A stretch of 64,000 bases of DNA from Meloidogyne chitwoodi. Its lineage: Eukaryota; Nematoda; Chromadorea; Rhabditida; Meloidogynidae. Below, piece by piece: positions 35,563-47,200 of the stretch. The notes under the pieces are model-generated. The model worked only from the letters and a program-made list of their open reading frames with translations. It was not told where the DNA came from and ran no database searches. A program made the position numbers and the translations under genes. The DNA lies in contig JACZZP010000014.1 in NCBI GenBank assembly GCA_015183035.1, positions 868,001 to 932,000 of the forward strand. Reading direction: 5' to 3'. Every line of letters starts with the position of its first letter. The stretch's first letter is position 1.

Positions 35563-38521
35563 TCAAATTGAATCATCTCCTACTGAATGTCTACTGGATC
35601 GAGAAACACCTAAACGCTCTGCTTGTTTTTCACGGTGTTTGACAATATTAGTCAATTCTTTTGGAACAAATTGTACCTGTTGACTTTTGTTATAAGCTTA
35701 AAATTAAAAAATTTTATAAAAAAACAAATTTATATTTTACCATAATCAAAGAAAAGTTCTTCTCCACTTTTTATTGAACGTTGGGCAAAAATTCCAATTT
35801 TATGATCACCATTAACAACAACAACTCTTGCTCGACAATTTGGATTTTTAGAATGATTAGCAAATCTTATAACATTACCAACTCGAGTAGCATCAACAAC
35901 TTGTTCATCATTTAGACCTAAAAAATAAAAGAAAATCTTTATAATTAATTAAAAAAAATCTAAAATTATTTAAAAATAGACTTAAATTTTTATCAAAAAA
36001 TTTCTTAATACCAAATAAATAGCTGCATTTAATCCGATCATAAATTTTTCCACGTCTTTCACTCTCAGCTTGACTAATAACTTCTCCACAATATTCAGAT
36101 ACAAAATCATTCTTTTCGATATCTTCATTTGCAAAACAACCCCAACCAGCCACTTGTGACGGAGCAACAATTAAACGTTTTTGGAGGCCACGTTGGATGG
36201 AAACATTTTTACATATTGGCTCACCAGAAACACAAAGTTTGTCTTTAAAAATATTAGTAAAATTAAATAAAAATAGGATAAGTTAAAATTACCGCAATTA
36301 CAAGACTTGCAAACATCAGGATCGCATTCCCAACTTGCATAATAACATTGACACTAAAAAAGATAAAAAATAATAAGAATTATAAAATTATATTTTTACT
36401 AAAAAATAATGGTCAAAATAAAAAAAAAGAGAAATTTCTACTTTTATTGGCGATTAACTTCAAAGTAATCTCAAGATAATTTTCCTCGTTTTTAGATATA
36501 ATTTAACATGCCTGTTTAGTTCTACAATTTCCAGGGGCACAGCGACATCCGGGAAAACGATTTTCGCATTCATCAGAACATCCACAATATTTAGTGCATA
36601 AATTATTTACACGAATACAATAACAGCCGTGTTCTTCTCGGCAATCTCCTTTGTGTTGACAAGGCTTAAACATCCCTCCATTTTCAACACGTCCATTTGT
36701 GTTAGCCCATTTCATGGCTCGAAACGTACGATGAGTATCGCGATTTTTTCGGTACCTTTAAAAATAAATAAAACGTCAATATGGCCCAAACCATTAAATT
36801 AGAACAGAAAAATATTCAATTAATAGGTACTTTGAATTCTTTATTGGAGACGGAGTAAGCTCTAAACGAGGAGACAACGGCCCTGCCCGAGCTGCGTATT
36901 CATAAATCTCAATACAAGTCTTTTTATTTGTTGAATTTGTGCAAACATTAAGCATTCTTAAATATTTATAAAAATTTTCTAAAAAATAAAAATTAATAAT
37001 ATACTTGGTTATTTTACAAAAATCATCTTCTCCAGTCTTTCGAAGAATAGCAAAGATTGATTCTTCATGCGGAGTCCAACTATTTTTGGGATTTTGGTTT
37101 CCTTTCACATCAATAAACAAAATATTACGTTTTGAATTATCCTAAAAAATATTAGAAAAAATTTCTTTGTCATTTTTCAAAACCTTTTGATGTGAAAGCG
37201 GAGATTTAACTTTTTCAGCAGTTAAATAACATTTCAAAGAACAAGGCCTTGGAGTTTCATTACTTTTCTTTGTCATTTTGCTTCGTTCGGAAAAAGCATT
37301 ACGTTTACGTGTTCGATTTCCACCACCGTAACCATCCGCAACGGTAGCTATAAAAATTGATTTTTTAAATAAACAAAATATAAATTCACCATTGTGCAGA
37401 ATACAATCATAAGCAAAGCATTTATGGCAAAGAAGCACTTCATAACTGTTTAACAAACGATTGGAAGAAAAGTTGGCAACGAGTTCACCCTCCTCATTTG
37501 TGAATTCCTGGCGGGTTATTGTTTCTGGTTCAAAACGTTGTTGTAAATCTGGATACCTTAGTTAGATAATAAAAGCACTAATATTGTGAGTGGAACTAAA
37601 ATTACATTGTAAGCAAATCATGTTTAGATGCCTTGTTTGGAAAACATTGGTATACGCATTTAAAAATAGATTTCAAATCTTAAATTTAAAAAATAATAAA
37701 AAGTACAAATACTAAAATTTTACCAGTATCTTTATGTTTTGATTTCACTGCCTTAACAGTATAATATAAAATGTAGTCGTTAATGTATTCACCACAACCA
37801 TCTTTAGTGCCGTGGATTCCTTCTGGAAATGTTTTCATTAGATCAAGACAAAAGGATGTGTCATCAACAGAATCTCCAAGGAAAGGAATATGTGAAAGTG
37901 TGTACTCATCTTCGGCCTAAAGACATACAAACTTATTTGAAAAGAGATCGGATAAGTGAAAATTGAATATCGAAAAAATACTCGAATCCTATTACATATA
38001 ATAAATAGATAAAGTTAGATTTTGATAAAGATTTTGAGATTTTTTAACATAAGGAGAACTTGCGTAGGGCATCCCTTATCTAAAGATAGTCTAGAATTAT
38101 TTTCCAAATATAAAAATAACCAATTTTATCTACTTACAATAACATTTGTCTCTGTATGAGTCCAATATTGCATCGGAGGAGTTGATTCAACATGTTCAAG
38201 AGGTATGATTGGGCATTTATTAACAGTTAATCCAGTTTCTACACGACGAAGAACAGCTGACTGATGATCTTTTATTTGAGTATATTCTGGAATTTGAAGA
38301 TGTATGTAATTGAACTTAGCCATTTGAGAGATTTCTCTGGCTTCCTTGAATGATTTCTGAAAATATCTTTTTAGTTCCAAAAATTTTGAACAAGTAACCA
38401 GTCCCTGAGCCGCAATTTTCCATTCATATTGTCTTCTAACCTTCCAATATTCATCCATTATATGTGAAGTAAAATCTTCCTCATTTGAAGAACGTTTCCT
38501 TTTACGTTTCTCAACAGACAT
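35563..38521 (-). CDS. mes-2: Polycomb histone H3K27 methyltransferase, E(z)/EZH family
   Basis: Catalytic subunit of PRC2, a chromatin silencing complex. ATG 38521 gives [19 protein letters not shown]; a further upstream in-frame Met exists but the basic start fits the family. The N-terminal half ([19 protein letters not shown] and the following exons with [12 protein letters not shown] acidic sequence) is diverged. A SANT-like segment has [20 protein letters not shown]. The pre-SET CXC domain is a dense Cys array: [56 protein letters not shown]. The SET domain reads [39 protein letters not shown], then [20 protein letters not shown] and GEELFFDY, retaining the NHSxNPNC and FFDY catalytic motifs. 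After [16 protein letters not shown] there is a basic tail ([19 protein letters not shown]) longer than in EZH2. The worm orthologue is mes-2. Confidence 0.93.
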
Positions 38522-38865
38522 ATGTATTCTAATCTTAATAGAGAGAATAAATTCAGAGGAAAAAATGTTACCAATAGTAATTACTATCACTAGCTTCACA
38601 CAAACAGAATTCCACCCAACGAGAATGTCTTCCTTCTTTTTATAAGCTAATGTAAAACATCATAAAATAAGAATTTTATTAACGTTACAATCATTTAATT
38701 TAAAATAGATAATAAGCAATTTATTTTAAAAAGAAATGTGGCATTGTTAGTCTGATATATAATATATTCAATAGAATATACGTACACTATTAGTGATGTA
38801 ATAGTGTCATAAATCAATTAAGTCATATTACAGAATAAATCCTTGACATCACAATAAGAATACAT
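38522..38865. other. Spacer between E(z) and SNAP-29 genes
   Basis: 344 bp between the downstream start and the upstream stop on the same strand. Close enough for an operon-like arrangement, but no trans-splice signal can be proven. Confidence 0.4.
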
Positions 38866-40072
38866 TCAGCCCAATAATTTTCGCATCTGTCCTTCTTGAC
38901 TTCGAACAACAGCATCATTACGTTCAGTTTTGGTATGAATACGATCAAGCATACGATTTTGATCATCCACTTCATCACCAATTGCCGAACCCCACGTTTT
39001 AAGACTGGCCAACTGCGAACTCATTTTATCTAAATTTAATAACTGAAAAATAATTCTGTTTTACGTATATCAACTATAAGTAGAAAGGAATTAATTGAAT
39101 CCGTTTTTTAAAATAGAAATATACCAAGATTTTGGTCGATTTGGTTGTCCATAGCTTCACAACGAGTTCCTTGAATTTGAGCACGAGATGATTCACTGAG
39201 TGAAGGGCCACAAGCAATCGAAATTGTCGATTTAGAGTTATTAACTAAAGTTGAAGAGTTGTCACCATTAGAACGAGTAACAATTTTGCTCAGCTGATCT
39301 GCCGATTTAGATGAAGAAAAAGTAGAACTCTAAAAAATACAACAAATATTTAATGGTTTGTATACCTGATTATCTCCATCTTTTGGCTTCTCTTTAGGCA
39401 AGCGTGAAAATTTATTCTTGAACATTCCACCAAAAAACGACTTAAGGCTAAAAATAAGCATATACATATGTACTCTGTAAATTGTCGACATAAAAGTATG
39501 ACCACCTAACATTTATCTTAAAGTTTTACCTATTAAGGCTTCGTTGAGTGTATTGTGTCGTAGTGTGAATTTCATCCAAGTTTTTTTCAGCACGTTCCAA
39601 TTTCTCCCGTTGTTCCAACAAATCCTAAAAAATTAAGCTAACTATAACAAGTACATACATTTATAAATATTTTTTAAAAATAACAAACTCTGGCTGCTGA
39701 TTCTGCCAACTTATGAGAAGAGTCTAACTGATTGACAGAACGATTTGTGCTATCTAAAGACATCTGCATGTACTTCTCTCTTTCACGTTCATAGTCAGCA
39801 ACCAGATCAATATTGTTGCTTGAACCAGTTGTATAACTCTTCACTTGATCTATAAAATGAAAGGAAATATAAGAAGGTCAGAGATCAAATATTTTGAACA
39901 ATAAAATTTTTGTTTGAGATAATCACAACACCTGCATAATTTCTTAAAATTATACCAAGCTCACACTTACTTTTATTTAATCTGAGATATTGACATAAAA
40001 TAACATACCATATCCTAGACCTCCTCTCCCTTTGAGGTGATCGTCATCATTAGAATCGAAAGGATTAGCCAT
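38866..40072 (-). CDS. snap-29: SNAP-29, Qbc-SNARE
   Basis: Membrane-fusion protein acting in trafficking and autophagosome-lysosome fusion. ATG 40072 gives MANPFDSNDDDHLKGRGGLG; the NPF tripeptide at the N-terminus is the EH-domain binding motif of SNAP-29. The first SNARE helix spans REREKYMQMSLDSTNRSVNQ, LDSSHKLAESAARTCDLLEQ and REKLERAEKNLDEIHTTTQ, followed by SLKSFFGGMFK, matching the SxKSVFGG linker of SNAP-29. The second SNARE helix near the C-terminus has MDNQIDQNLDKMSSQLASL, IGDEVDDQNRMLDRIHTKTE and RNDAVVRSQEGQMRKLLG. There is no central Cys cluster for palmitoylation, which separates it from SNAP-25. Stop at 38866-38868. Confidence 0.9.
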
Positions 40073-40492
40073 ACTAAAAAATATACTATCATTAAAATTA
40101 TTTAGAACGATCATTTAAGTAAAATTTGTAAAACAACATTGTAAACAATGGTGATAAAAAATAATAAACTATAGTAATTTATTGGGAACGGTTCAGTTGA
40201 GTCAGCACGACTGAGTCATCGTATAAAATATTTCACCTATAGATACGAATTATATAAAAATCGAATGATAGCTCATTTGAGAGATTTTCGAGCTGAGTCG
40301 AATGAGGCCTAATGAACGAATTTAGTAGGCTTCAAACGATGTTAGAAGAAACTGTGACTCAATCGTTCAGACAACTGAGATGTACACTAATTTATTCACA
40401 AATTAATCGGATCTATTATCAATAAAATTATAAAAAGAAAAGAGACTAAAATATAAAGTCAAAATATGAGCTAATTATTTTTTATTTAAAAG
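40073..40492. other. Spacer with a possible degenerate fold-back repeat (40184-40387)
   Basis: An imperfect inverted repeat (CAGTTGAGTCAGCACGACTG at left, CAATCGTTCAGACAACTGAG at right) lies between two copies of TAATTTATT. The core AGTCGAATGA motif is shared with the fold-back element at 13.5-14.2 kb. The flanking 9-mer is AT-only, so its value as a target duplication is weak. Confidence 0.4.
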
Positions 40493-41739
40493 TCATTTCA
40501 ATTTTGATAACTCATTTGGTACAAGAATTCTAGACTGCATCTTTTTGATCAACGGAACAGTGTACTGAACTGTAGAGTCCCATCCAGGTTTACTCCAAGT
40601 CATCTGTCGAGTTTTGTTACGATCGACCTTACATAAATTTTTTATATAAAAAAAGTAGAAAAATTACCATCGACGGATAAGCCCATATATGAAAAACTAA
40701 ATATAGCTGACCAATCTGCGAGAAGAACCCACCTACCTAAATTTTATCGAAAACTTATAAATAAAATGATTACAACATCTTGATTGAATTCTCGACGATA
40801 GGTAATTCCTTTAGCCCATGCATTACTCCATTCAATCATTGTGCCTGGCTATAATACGAGAAGTATAATTTACAAATTGATTAGACCTTTAAAACATAAC
40901 TTCGAAGATCGTAAATATGAGAAGTAGTACGTTCCTTTGGCTCGCCCCAAAAACTGAAAGGCTTGGTAATGACTGTTCGACGCCGACCACATAAGCGCGC
41001 GTATTCAAGCTCACTAGCTTTTAGCTCTGGATTATTTTGCAAAGACTTGATATGACTATAAGGCACAAAAATGCACACAATTCCCAAAATAATTAACCTG
41101 TCTAAATCAGCAAAGCCCTTCTCAAAGCGCCACAAATTTACAACCTGATTCTGATTGCCAAAAAGAACAAACCATGAACCCAAAAGAGTCGCACCAATGG
41201 TAGCGCCAGTCACTTGTGATGCATACTAAATGAAGAGCTCACACATCACGCCAGAAGAAAGTGAACCTTTTTGTAAGACTGTAGATAACGCTCACGATCG
41301 CCCCCAATTGTGTCATGTGCTTAAATATTAAACTTACAATTAGATTTAAGCCTCCAAAAGGTTTTAATAAAATATTATAAAAAATAAAAATCGCACTTTG
41401 TAGCTCATAAATTGCATCGCCAACAGACAAAAGAGAGGAATGACTTTTAGCTTGCAGTTCAAATGCATTATCCCGAGGTCCAGTCAAGATCCTTGAGATC
41501 CAACCTTGTGAAGCAACATCTTTATCAATTTCAGATATATTGTTCGACAAGCGTCGAAAAAAACTAAAATTAAATAAAAAAAAAATTTCTATTAAAACTT
41601 AAAATAATTATTAAATCTAAACTTCCAACAAAATTTAATATTTAAAGAATTTGTTTAACCAAAAAATTTTAAACACCAACGTTTGGGATGCGTGCCCTGA
41701 TCGAGTATACAGAAATTTTGAAAACGCAATTGCTGTCAT
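40493..41739 (-). CDS. NIPSNAP family mitochondrial protein
   Basis: Matrix protein family with dimeric alpha-beta barrel domains, linked to mitophagy signalling in mammals. ATG 41739 gives MTAIAFSKFLYTRSGHASQT followed by LFFRRLSNN, a plausible mitochondrial targeting sequence. The mature part carries GWISRILTGPRDNAFELQAK and SHSSLLSVGDAIYELQ. After a 90-bp intron (41311-41400, donor GTGCGA) it continues THDTIGGDRERYLQSYKKYA, then ATIGATLLGSWFVLFGNQNQ, VVNLWRFEKGFADLDR, KPFSFWGEPKERTTSHIYDL, RSYVLKPGTMIEWSNAWAKG and VVGGFFSQIGQLYLVFHIWAY, ending LIKKMQSRILVPNELSKLK. Order and motifs match NIPSNAP1/2: GSWNTWYG-like, LWRF, SFWNEP, YELRTYKLKPGTMIEW. Confidence 0.92.
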
Positions 41740-42375
41740 TATTTTTCTGATAAATAAGAAAATTTAGAAAAAGCAAATTCAATAATCTGAAATCAACAGA
41801 ACTAAAAGATAAAATTTAATAATATGGATAATTGTAATTATTTTTCAAAAATCAAATGTGTAACAACAAATAACGATATATTAATAGAGGATCGATCAAC
41901 TAAATAAAGTAATATAAAGGTTTTTGAATCAAATAGATTTTCGTTAGCTTGGACACAATATCCTAAACTAGACCAGTGAAACAGGGAGCAAGTTTTCGGT
42001 CAAAAACTATATTATCCAGTTTTGTAGATTATTTGTGCAAACCTTGTTATAAAAAGCGTATGTATATATCTTTTCGCGGCAGGAAATATGGAAGACAACA
42101 GAGGAATAAAACCGCTCGTCACAAAACTCGTCGAAAATTAAAAACAAAGTTTTTAATGGCACAATAACATGTAGAGAAAAATGATTGGCAATAGGGGTGT
42201 ATTTGAAGAAGTGGTGCGTGCTTGGGTAAGTATTAGGAATTGTGATTATATTGTCATACATAAACATCATTTATAAAATAATCCACAAAAATAGTCCCAA
42301 AAATGCAAAACTGGACCCAAAAACCTTAGTATTACCCAAAAAATCTCAAAATCAAACAGATATCCACCAGGCTAT
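41740..42375. other. Intergenic
   Basis: Open frames on both strands up to 87 codons overlap each other and lack family similarity; no gene called. Confidence 0.5.
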
Positions 42376-43046
42376 TTAGACTTCTGTATCGTCCGCCTGC
42401 TTATATACTTCCTGGTTCGAATCATCACGTCGCAAAGCTCGCGCTAACGGATAAATATTCTCAGCATTGATTGAAGCCATGCGTGGAGTGCGTGTTCCAT
42501 CAGCAAGAAGCATTCCTCCCGTATAGTGAATACGTCCAGTAAGATAAACACGAGAACCTGAAACTTTAAATAGAAAAGAAAATAGGTAATAAAATTTAAA
42601 CCCCTATGTAGATTTTGTTGTATATATTTAGCAATACCACCAAACGCAACGACATTATGAACTTCAGTATTGGTCACAACACTACCAGACACCAACTTCC
42701 GATCAACATTCGTGTAGAGATTAAATGATGCAAATTCACTTCCCCTCTGAGTAAGCTTGAAGATCGGATCACCAGCAACTCCACCAAGCAATTCAACTCG
42801 ATTAACCCTTTTAAAATGTTTAAAAAGTCTAGATAAAAGTAAAAACCCTTTGTTCATGCGACGCTGTGGTTGCGGATAACCACGTCCGTGATTAGTTGCT
42901 TGTGAGTCTTCATGCACGTCATCCTGAAACACAGGTTGTCCTTTTGGTTGTTCCGATTCCTCAAAAAGTTGCGAGATATCTGTCGAAGCTTGTCTGAAAC
43001 CAATAACTGATCGAATTGAGCGAGAAAAAATACGAGCAATTGACAT
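42376..43046 (-). CDS. mtss-1: Mitochondrial single-stranded DNA-binding protein
   Basis: SSB for mitochondrial DNA replication. ATG 43046 gives MSIARIFSRSIRSVIGFRQ, a basic Ser/Arg-rich mitochondrial presequence, then an acidic linker (DISQLFEESEQPKGQPVF). After an intron the OB-fold begins RVNRVELLGGVAGDPIFKLT and continues ASFNLYTNVD, TNTEVHNVVAFGGIAKYIQQ. After a further intron come SGSRVYLTGRIHYTGGMLL and DGTRTPRMASINAENIYPLA. These match bacterial and mitochondrial SSB motifs (N-VEL-G, W/F-xVVxFG, G-xVYxxGR). The terminal DDTEV is acidic but not the bacterial DDDIPF tip. Stop 42376-42378. Confidence 0.92.
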
Positions 43047-44266
43047 TGTAAATAAAAAAATTTTTTAATCTAAAAATTATATTTTTTAATATTATGGAGC
43101 GAATTGAAAGAAACTGAAAAGATAAATGAAAAAGAAGAGTAATAAACATAAAATTAAAATATTTTTGGCCAAGTTGATGTTTTTCGCCGTTAATGAATTT
43201 TGTGTAGTTTACATCTTATTGCATTTTGTCTTGGGACATTTTATTAAATTTTGTCGGCCTTTTTTTCGCAGCGATTTTTAAATATTTACTGTAATATTTA
43301 GCATTTTGTTTAAAAATGTTTAAAGACCTTTTGTCATTCACATTTTGTCATCAAATTTTTTGTTAGTCAACATTTTTCCATCAAAAAAGAATTTAATGAA
43401 TACATAGCAGGGATCCTGCCGACCCGATTCCCGAAAATCGGGAATTGATTTTTTGTAGGTAGGATCTCTGATACATAGTATTTAACTAATTTAATAGCAA
43501 TTTACAGGTTAGAAGGAAAAAGCGGTTTTTTTTTTTGGAAAAAAATTTTATTTAAAAATATTTGATAACGATATTTAAAAATTGATTTTCTTCGAGAAAA
43601 GATTATTTTCTAATTTTTTATCATGTACATAAATTACTATGTATTTCTTTAAAATTATTTTACACATCTTTTACTGCCATCTGCATATTTTGGTAGAAGA
43701 ATATGCTGAATATAAATAAAAAGGTTGTAAGAGTCTATTTCCTTTCTTTAAGCTTTATATACATATATATTTGTTTGCATGATTGTTGTTGTCCTTCACT
43801 GCTTTTGTTGCTCCTCCTTTTTTTTCAACCTCTTTTCCACTTATTTTCTTCTCTTTTAGTTTTTTCTTGCACTATAAATACAATTGTGAGTTTTTGCCGG
43901 AATGGCAGAAAAGAAACTAAGGGGCGCAGGATAAAATGCCCCTAAATGAGGAAAGTGGGAGAGCATTTAGCTAAGGAAAACGATATTCTTTTGCTTTGGT
44001 ATTACTTTCTCCTTTCATTTTTTTCTTCATCTTCCAGAATTTTTTTTTTTTTGCCCATCATTTAAACTTGAAAAGAATTGGTTGCATTTCCCTGTTGACG
44101 ACCTTTTTTGAAATAAGGAGGTTAAATTTTTTGCTGTTAAATATTATTTTCTTAACAGTTTTAATGTTTGGAATTAAAAATTTAAAGAAATATTCATTAT
44201 TATATCAATCTTTATTTTAAATAATAAACTTTTAAAAGATATATATATTTATATCAGTACGAATGG
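43047..44266. other. Intergenic with TTTTGTC-rich repeat and a MITE
   Basis: Bases 43160-43400 contain many ATTTTGTC(A) repeats. A 63-bp MITE lies at 43408-43470. Open frames at 43703-44220 are T-rich hydrophobic shadows. Just before the next start, ATATCAG (44251-44257) could be a trans-splice acceptor. Confidence 0.5.
43408..43470. mobile_element. 63-bp MITE with 8-bp target duplication
   Basis: Starts CAGGGATCCTGCC and ends GGTAGGATCTCTG, imperfect terminal inverted repeats. An internal hairpin TTCCCGA/TCGGGAA is also present. Both flanks carry ATACATAG (43400-43407 and 43471-43478), an exact 8-bp duplication as expected for hAT elements. Confidence 0.8.
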
Positions 44267-47200
44267 ATGGCCGAATTCAAAGCTTTTTCGCAGTTTGCGG
44301 CATTTTACCTTTTATTTATTTTTCTTTACTTTCTTAACTTTTTTTTAATAGAAAGTGAGTGCTCCTCAACAGAAAGGTTTTAATTAATATAAATTGTTTT
44401 TAAATAATTTATTTATTAATAAAATATATATTTACTAATTATTTTTCTCCAAAAATATAATTTTTTTTTAAGTTTTTATTTATTTATTATTTTGTACCTA
44501 ATATTTATTTTTTAATATAATTTATTTTTAATATTTAATTTTTATTAAATTTTAAAATATTTTCTTAATGTCTTTTAGACTTTTTTTTGATAATTTTTAT
44601 TTTTTTAATTCAATTTTTATTTCCTCTTCTTCCAAATTTCTTTCCTCCTTCATTTTCCAATGCAAATGAAATTTTGCTTCCAATCAAAAAATATATTTAT
44701 ATAAAAAAATTTTTTTTAACCAACCGGGAATATATTCAAGAATAAAGGGCACAAACAAAAATGTGAAAATTGGCGGCAGTTGAAAAATCCTTTGAGAATA
44801 AAATAAAAAAATAATAATAATACTAGTGTTATATTAGTTGTATGTAGTAAATGACGACATGGATAAAAAAATATATAAATATATTTAAAAAATATTTTTT
44901 AAATTAAGTTATATTTAAATAAATAAAGACATCTTATTATTTAGGGGAAAATTTGTTACTATTTTTTAATTTAAAATAAAAAAATAAATTAAAACAAATT
45001 TATAAATATTGAAAATAAATTAATTTCCTATACAAAAAATAAAAGATTAAAATAAATTAATAATATTTTATTCAACATATTAAAAAAAAACTGACATCAT
45101 TTTAAAACTTTTTCATCTTTCTTTTTTTTTTAAATTCAATTTTATATATTAAAGTTAAAGCAAAATTATGTAAATTTTATCAAAAATTATGGAGAAAAAT
45201 AAAAATAAATATTTTTTAAATATTTAATTTTAAGAAAAAAAATAAAATTAATTATTAAAAAAATATTTATTATTTTATTTTTCAGAAAAGCTTTTTTTCG
45301 TCGAAATTCTCGTCATCTTCGAAGACTTTCTCGTCTTTATGACTGGGAAGTTGATGAATATGGTTCATTTAAACCAATAATACCAATAACACAAAATCAA
45401 AGATTTCTTCGCCAAATTACCCAAGAAAATGAAGAAAATATATTAAAAGTAAATCAACAACAAATATGTGCAAATGATTCTTATATTCTTGATAAATTAC
45501 TTGATAATTATAATAGACATAAAATTCCTGGAGGAAAAGTTGAAGTTATGGTTGAGGTTATTTTATTTTTTTAAATAAATATTTTTATTTTATTTTTAAA
45601 GGTATGGGTACAAGAAATTACAACAATTTCTGGTTATTATTATTAAATAAATTTGATAAATAAAATTAATAATATTTTTTAAAGATATAACATCAGATTT
45701 TCAGGTTAATTTAAAAATATATAATTTATTTAAAAAATTAAAATTAATTAATTTTAAATTTTCAGTTAGATATTTATATTAGTGAAATGTGGAGGGTTAG
45801 TTAAAAAATATATTTTTTAAATTAAAAAAATATTCTTTAGGATCAAGCTTTGGATTATTCTTGGATGGAGCCCTGCAAATACAAGTTAGAAAATAAAGCT
45901 TTTTAAATTTAATAACTTTTTTTAATTTTTAGTTTGTCTTTGAATAGCATTCTTTTGGAAAAGCTTTGGACTCCAAATTCAGTAATTTATTTATTTAAAA
46001 TAATTTATTTTTACAATATTTACTAAATAATAAATCAGAAATATATTTTCCTTATTTAAATAATATTATACCTATTACATAACATATTATTAAAATAATT
46101 ATCTATTTATCCAAATAATTAACTCTTCTCTTTCTTTTTCCATTTATTTAGCTGTGATCTGAAAAATTAAAAATTATTATTATTATTTTATAAATTTATT
46201 TTTAAATTTACCTTCTCCTTCAACCTTTTTTTCTTCTTTTTTGTCCTTTTCATCGTCTTTTGGTTTGTCCTTTTCTTTTTCTTTATTGTTGTCCTTTTTC
46301 TTTTCCTTTACTTTTGTCTCAGCCATATATTTTCCAAGAATTTCATGTTTCCGTTGACGTAATTGAATTCTTGCCTCAGTTGTTAATTGAGGAAAATCAC
46401 GTTCAATTGAAGCTAAAATATTTAAAATTATTATTTTTAAAATTATATTTACATTTTGGACAAAACAATGCAGGTGCTTCTTCTTCTCCTTTCAATGGCT
46501 GATAACTAGATAATGCCATTTTTAGCATTTCCTTATTTTCATCATCATCATCCAATTGATGGCCATTATTACCTCCTTCCATTTTTCTTAGCTTAAAAAT
46601 AAAAATAATTTTAAAAAATAATAATTACTTACGAAAAAGACGTAGAAAGAAACTTTGAGAAAAGTTTAAAAAACAAAAATATAACACAAATTAAATTATT
46701 TTATGTCTCTTTATATAGTACTCTTTTTAAAAATTAAACGTTTAAATACATCAATTATTTATTTAATTATAGTGCTTTATTAATTCAAAAACTGCTGATA
46801 TTCATCGTTCACCATTTCCAAATATTTTTTTGCTCATTTATGCTAACGGGTCAGTTTGGACTAATTATCGCTTAAAATTACAAGGACCTTGTGAAATGGA
46901 TCTTACTAGATTTCCTTTTGATAATGTTACTTGTTCTTTAACTTTTGAATCTTTTAATTATAATACTGATGAAGTTGAAATGTTTTGGTCTAGGTAATAT
47001 ATTTATTAAATTATTTTAATTATATATTTTAAAAGTGTTGGAGTTGCTAAAATGAGAGATCATATAGAATTAGCAGATTATTTGCTCATTGATATTATTC
47101 CAGATAGACAAACTGTGGTTAAATATAAATATAAAAATATTTAAAAAATATTTATTTATTTTAAGCCTTATCCAGCTGGTTATTGGCATGAATTAACTAT

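Noticed and set aside
41311..41400. Unspliced reading through of the NIPSNAP intron (in-frame KPFGGLNLI)
   Set aside because: Reading through gives a wrong frame for the following exon; removing 41311-41400 restores the DRERYLQSYKK frame that connects to conserved sequence.
41976..42270. Opposed frames of 63 and 87 codons between NIPSNAP and mtSSB
   Set aside because: Mutually overlapping on opposite strands, no recognisable content.
43703..44220. Hydrophobic Phe/Leu-rich frames
   Set aside because: Products of T-rich DNA; no start context or downstream exon in phase.
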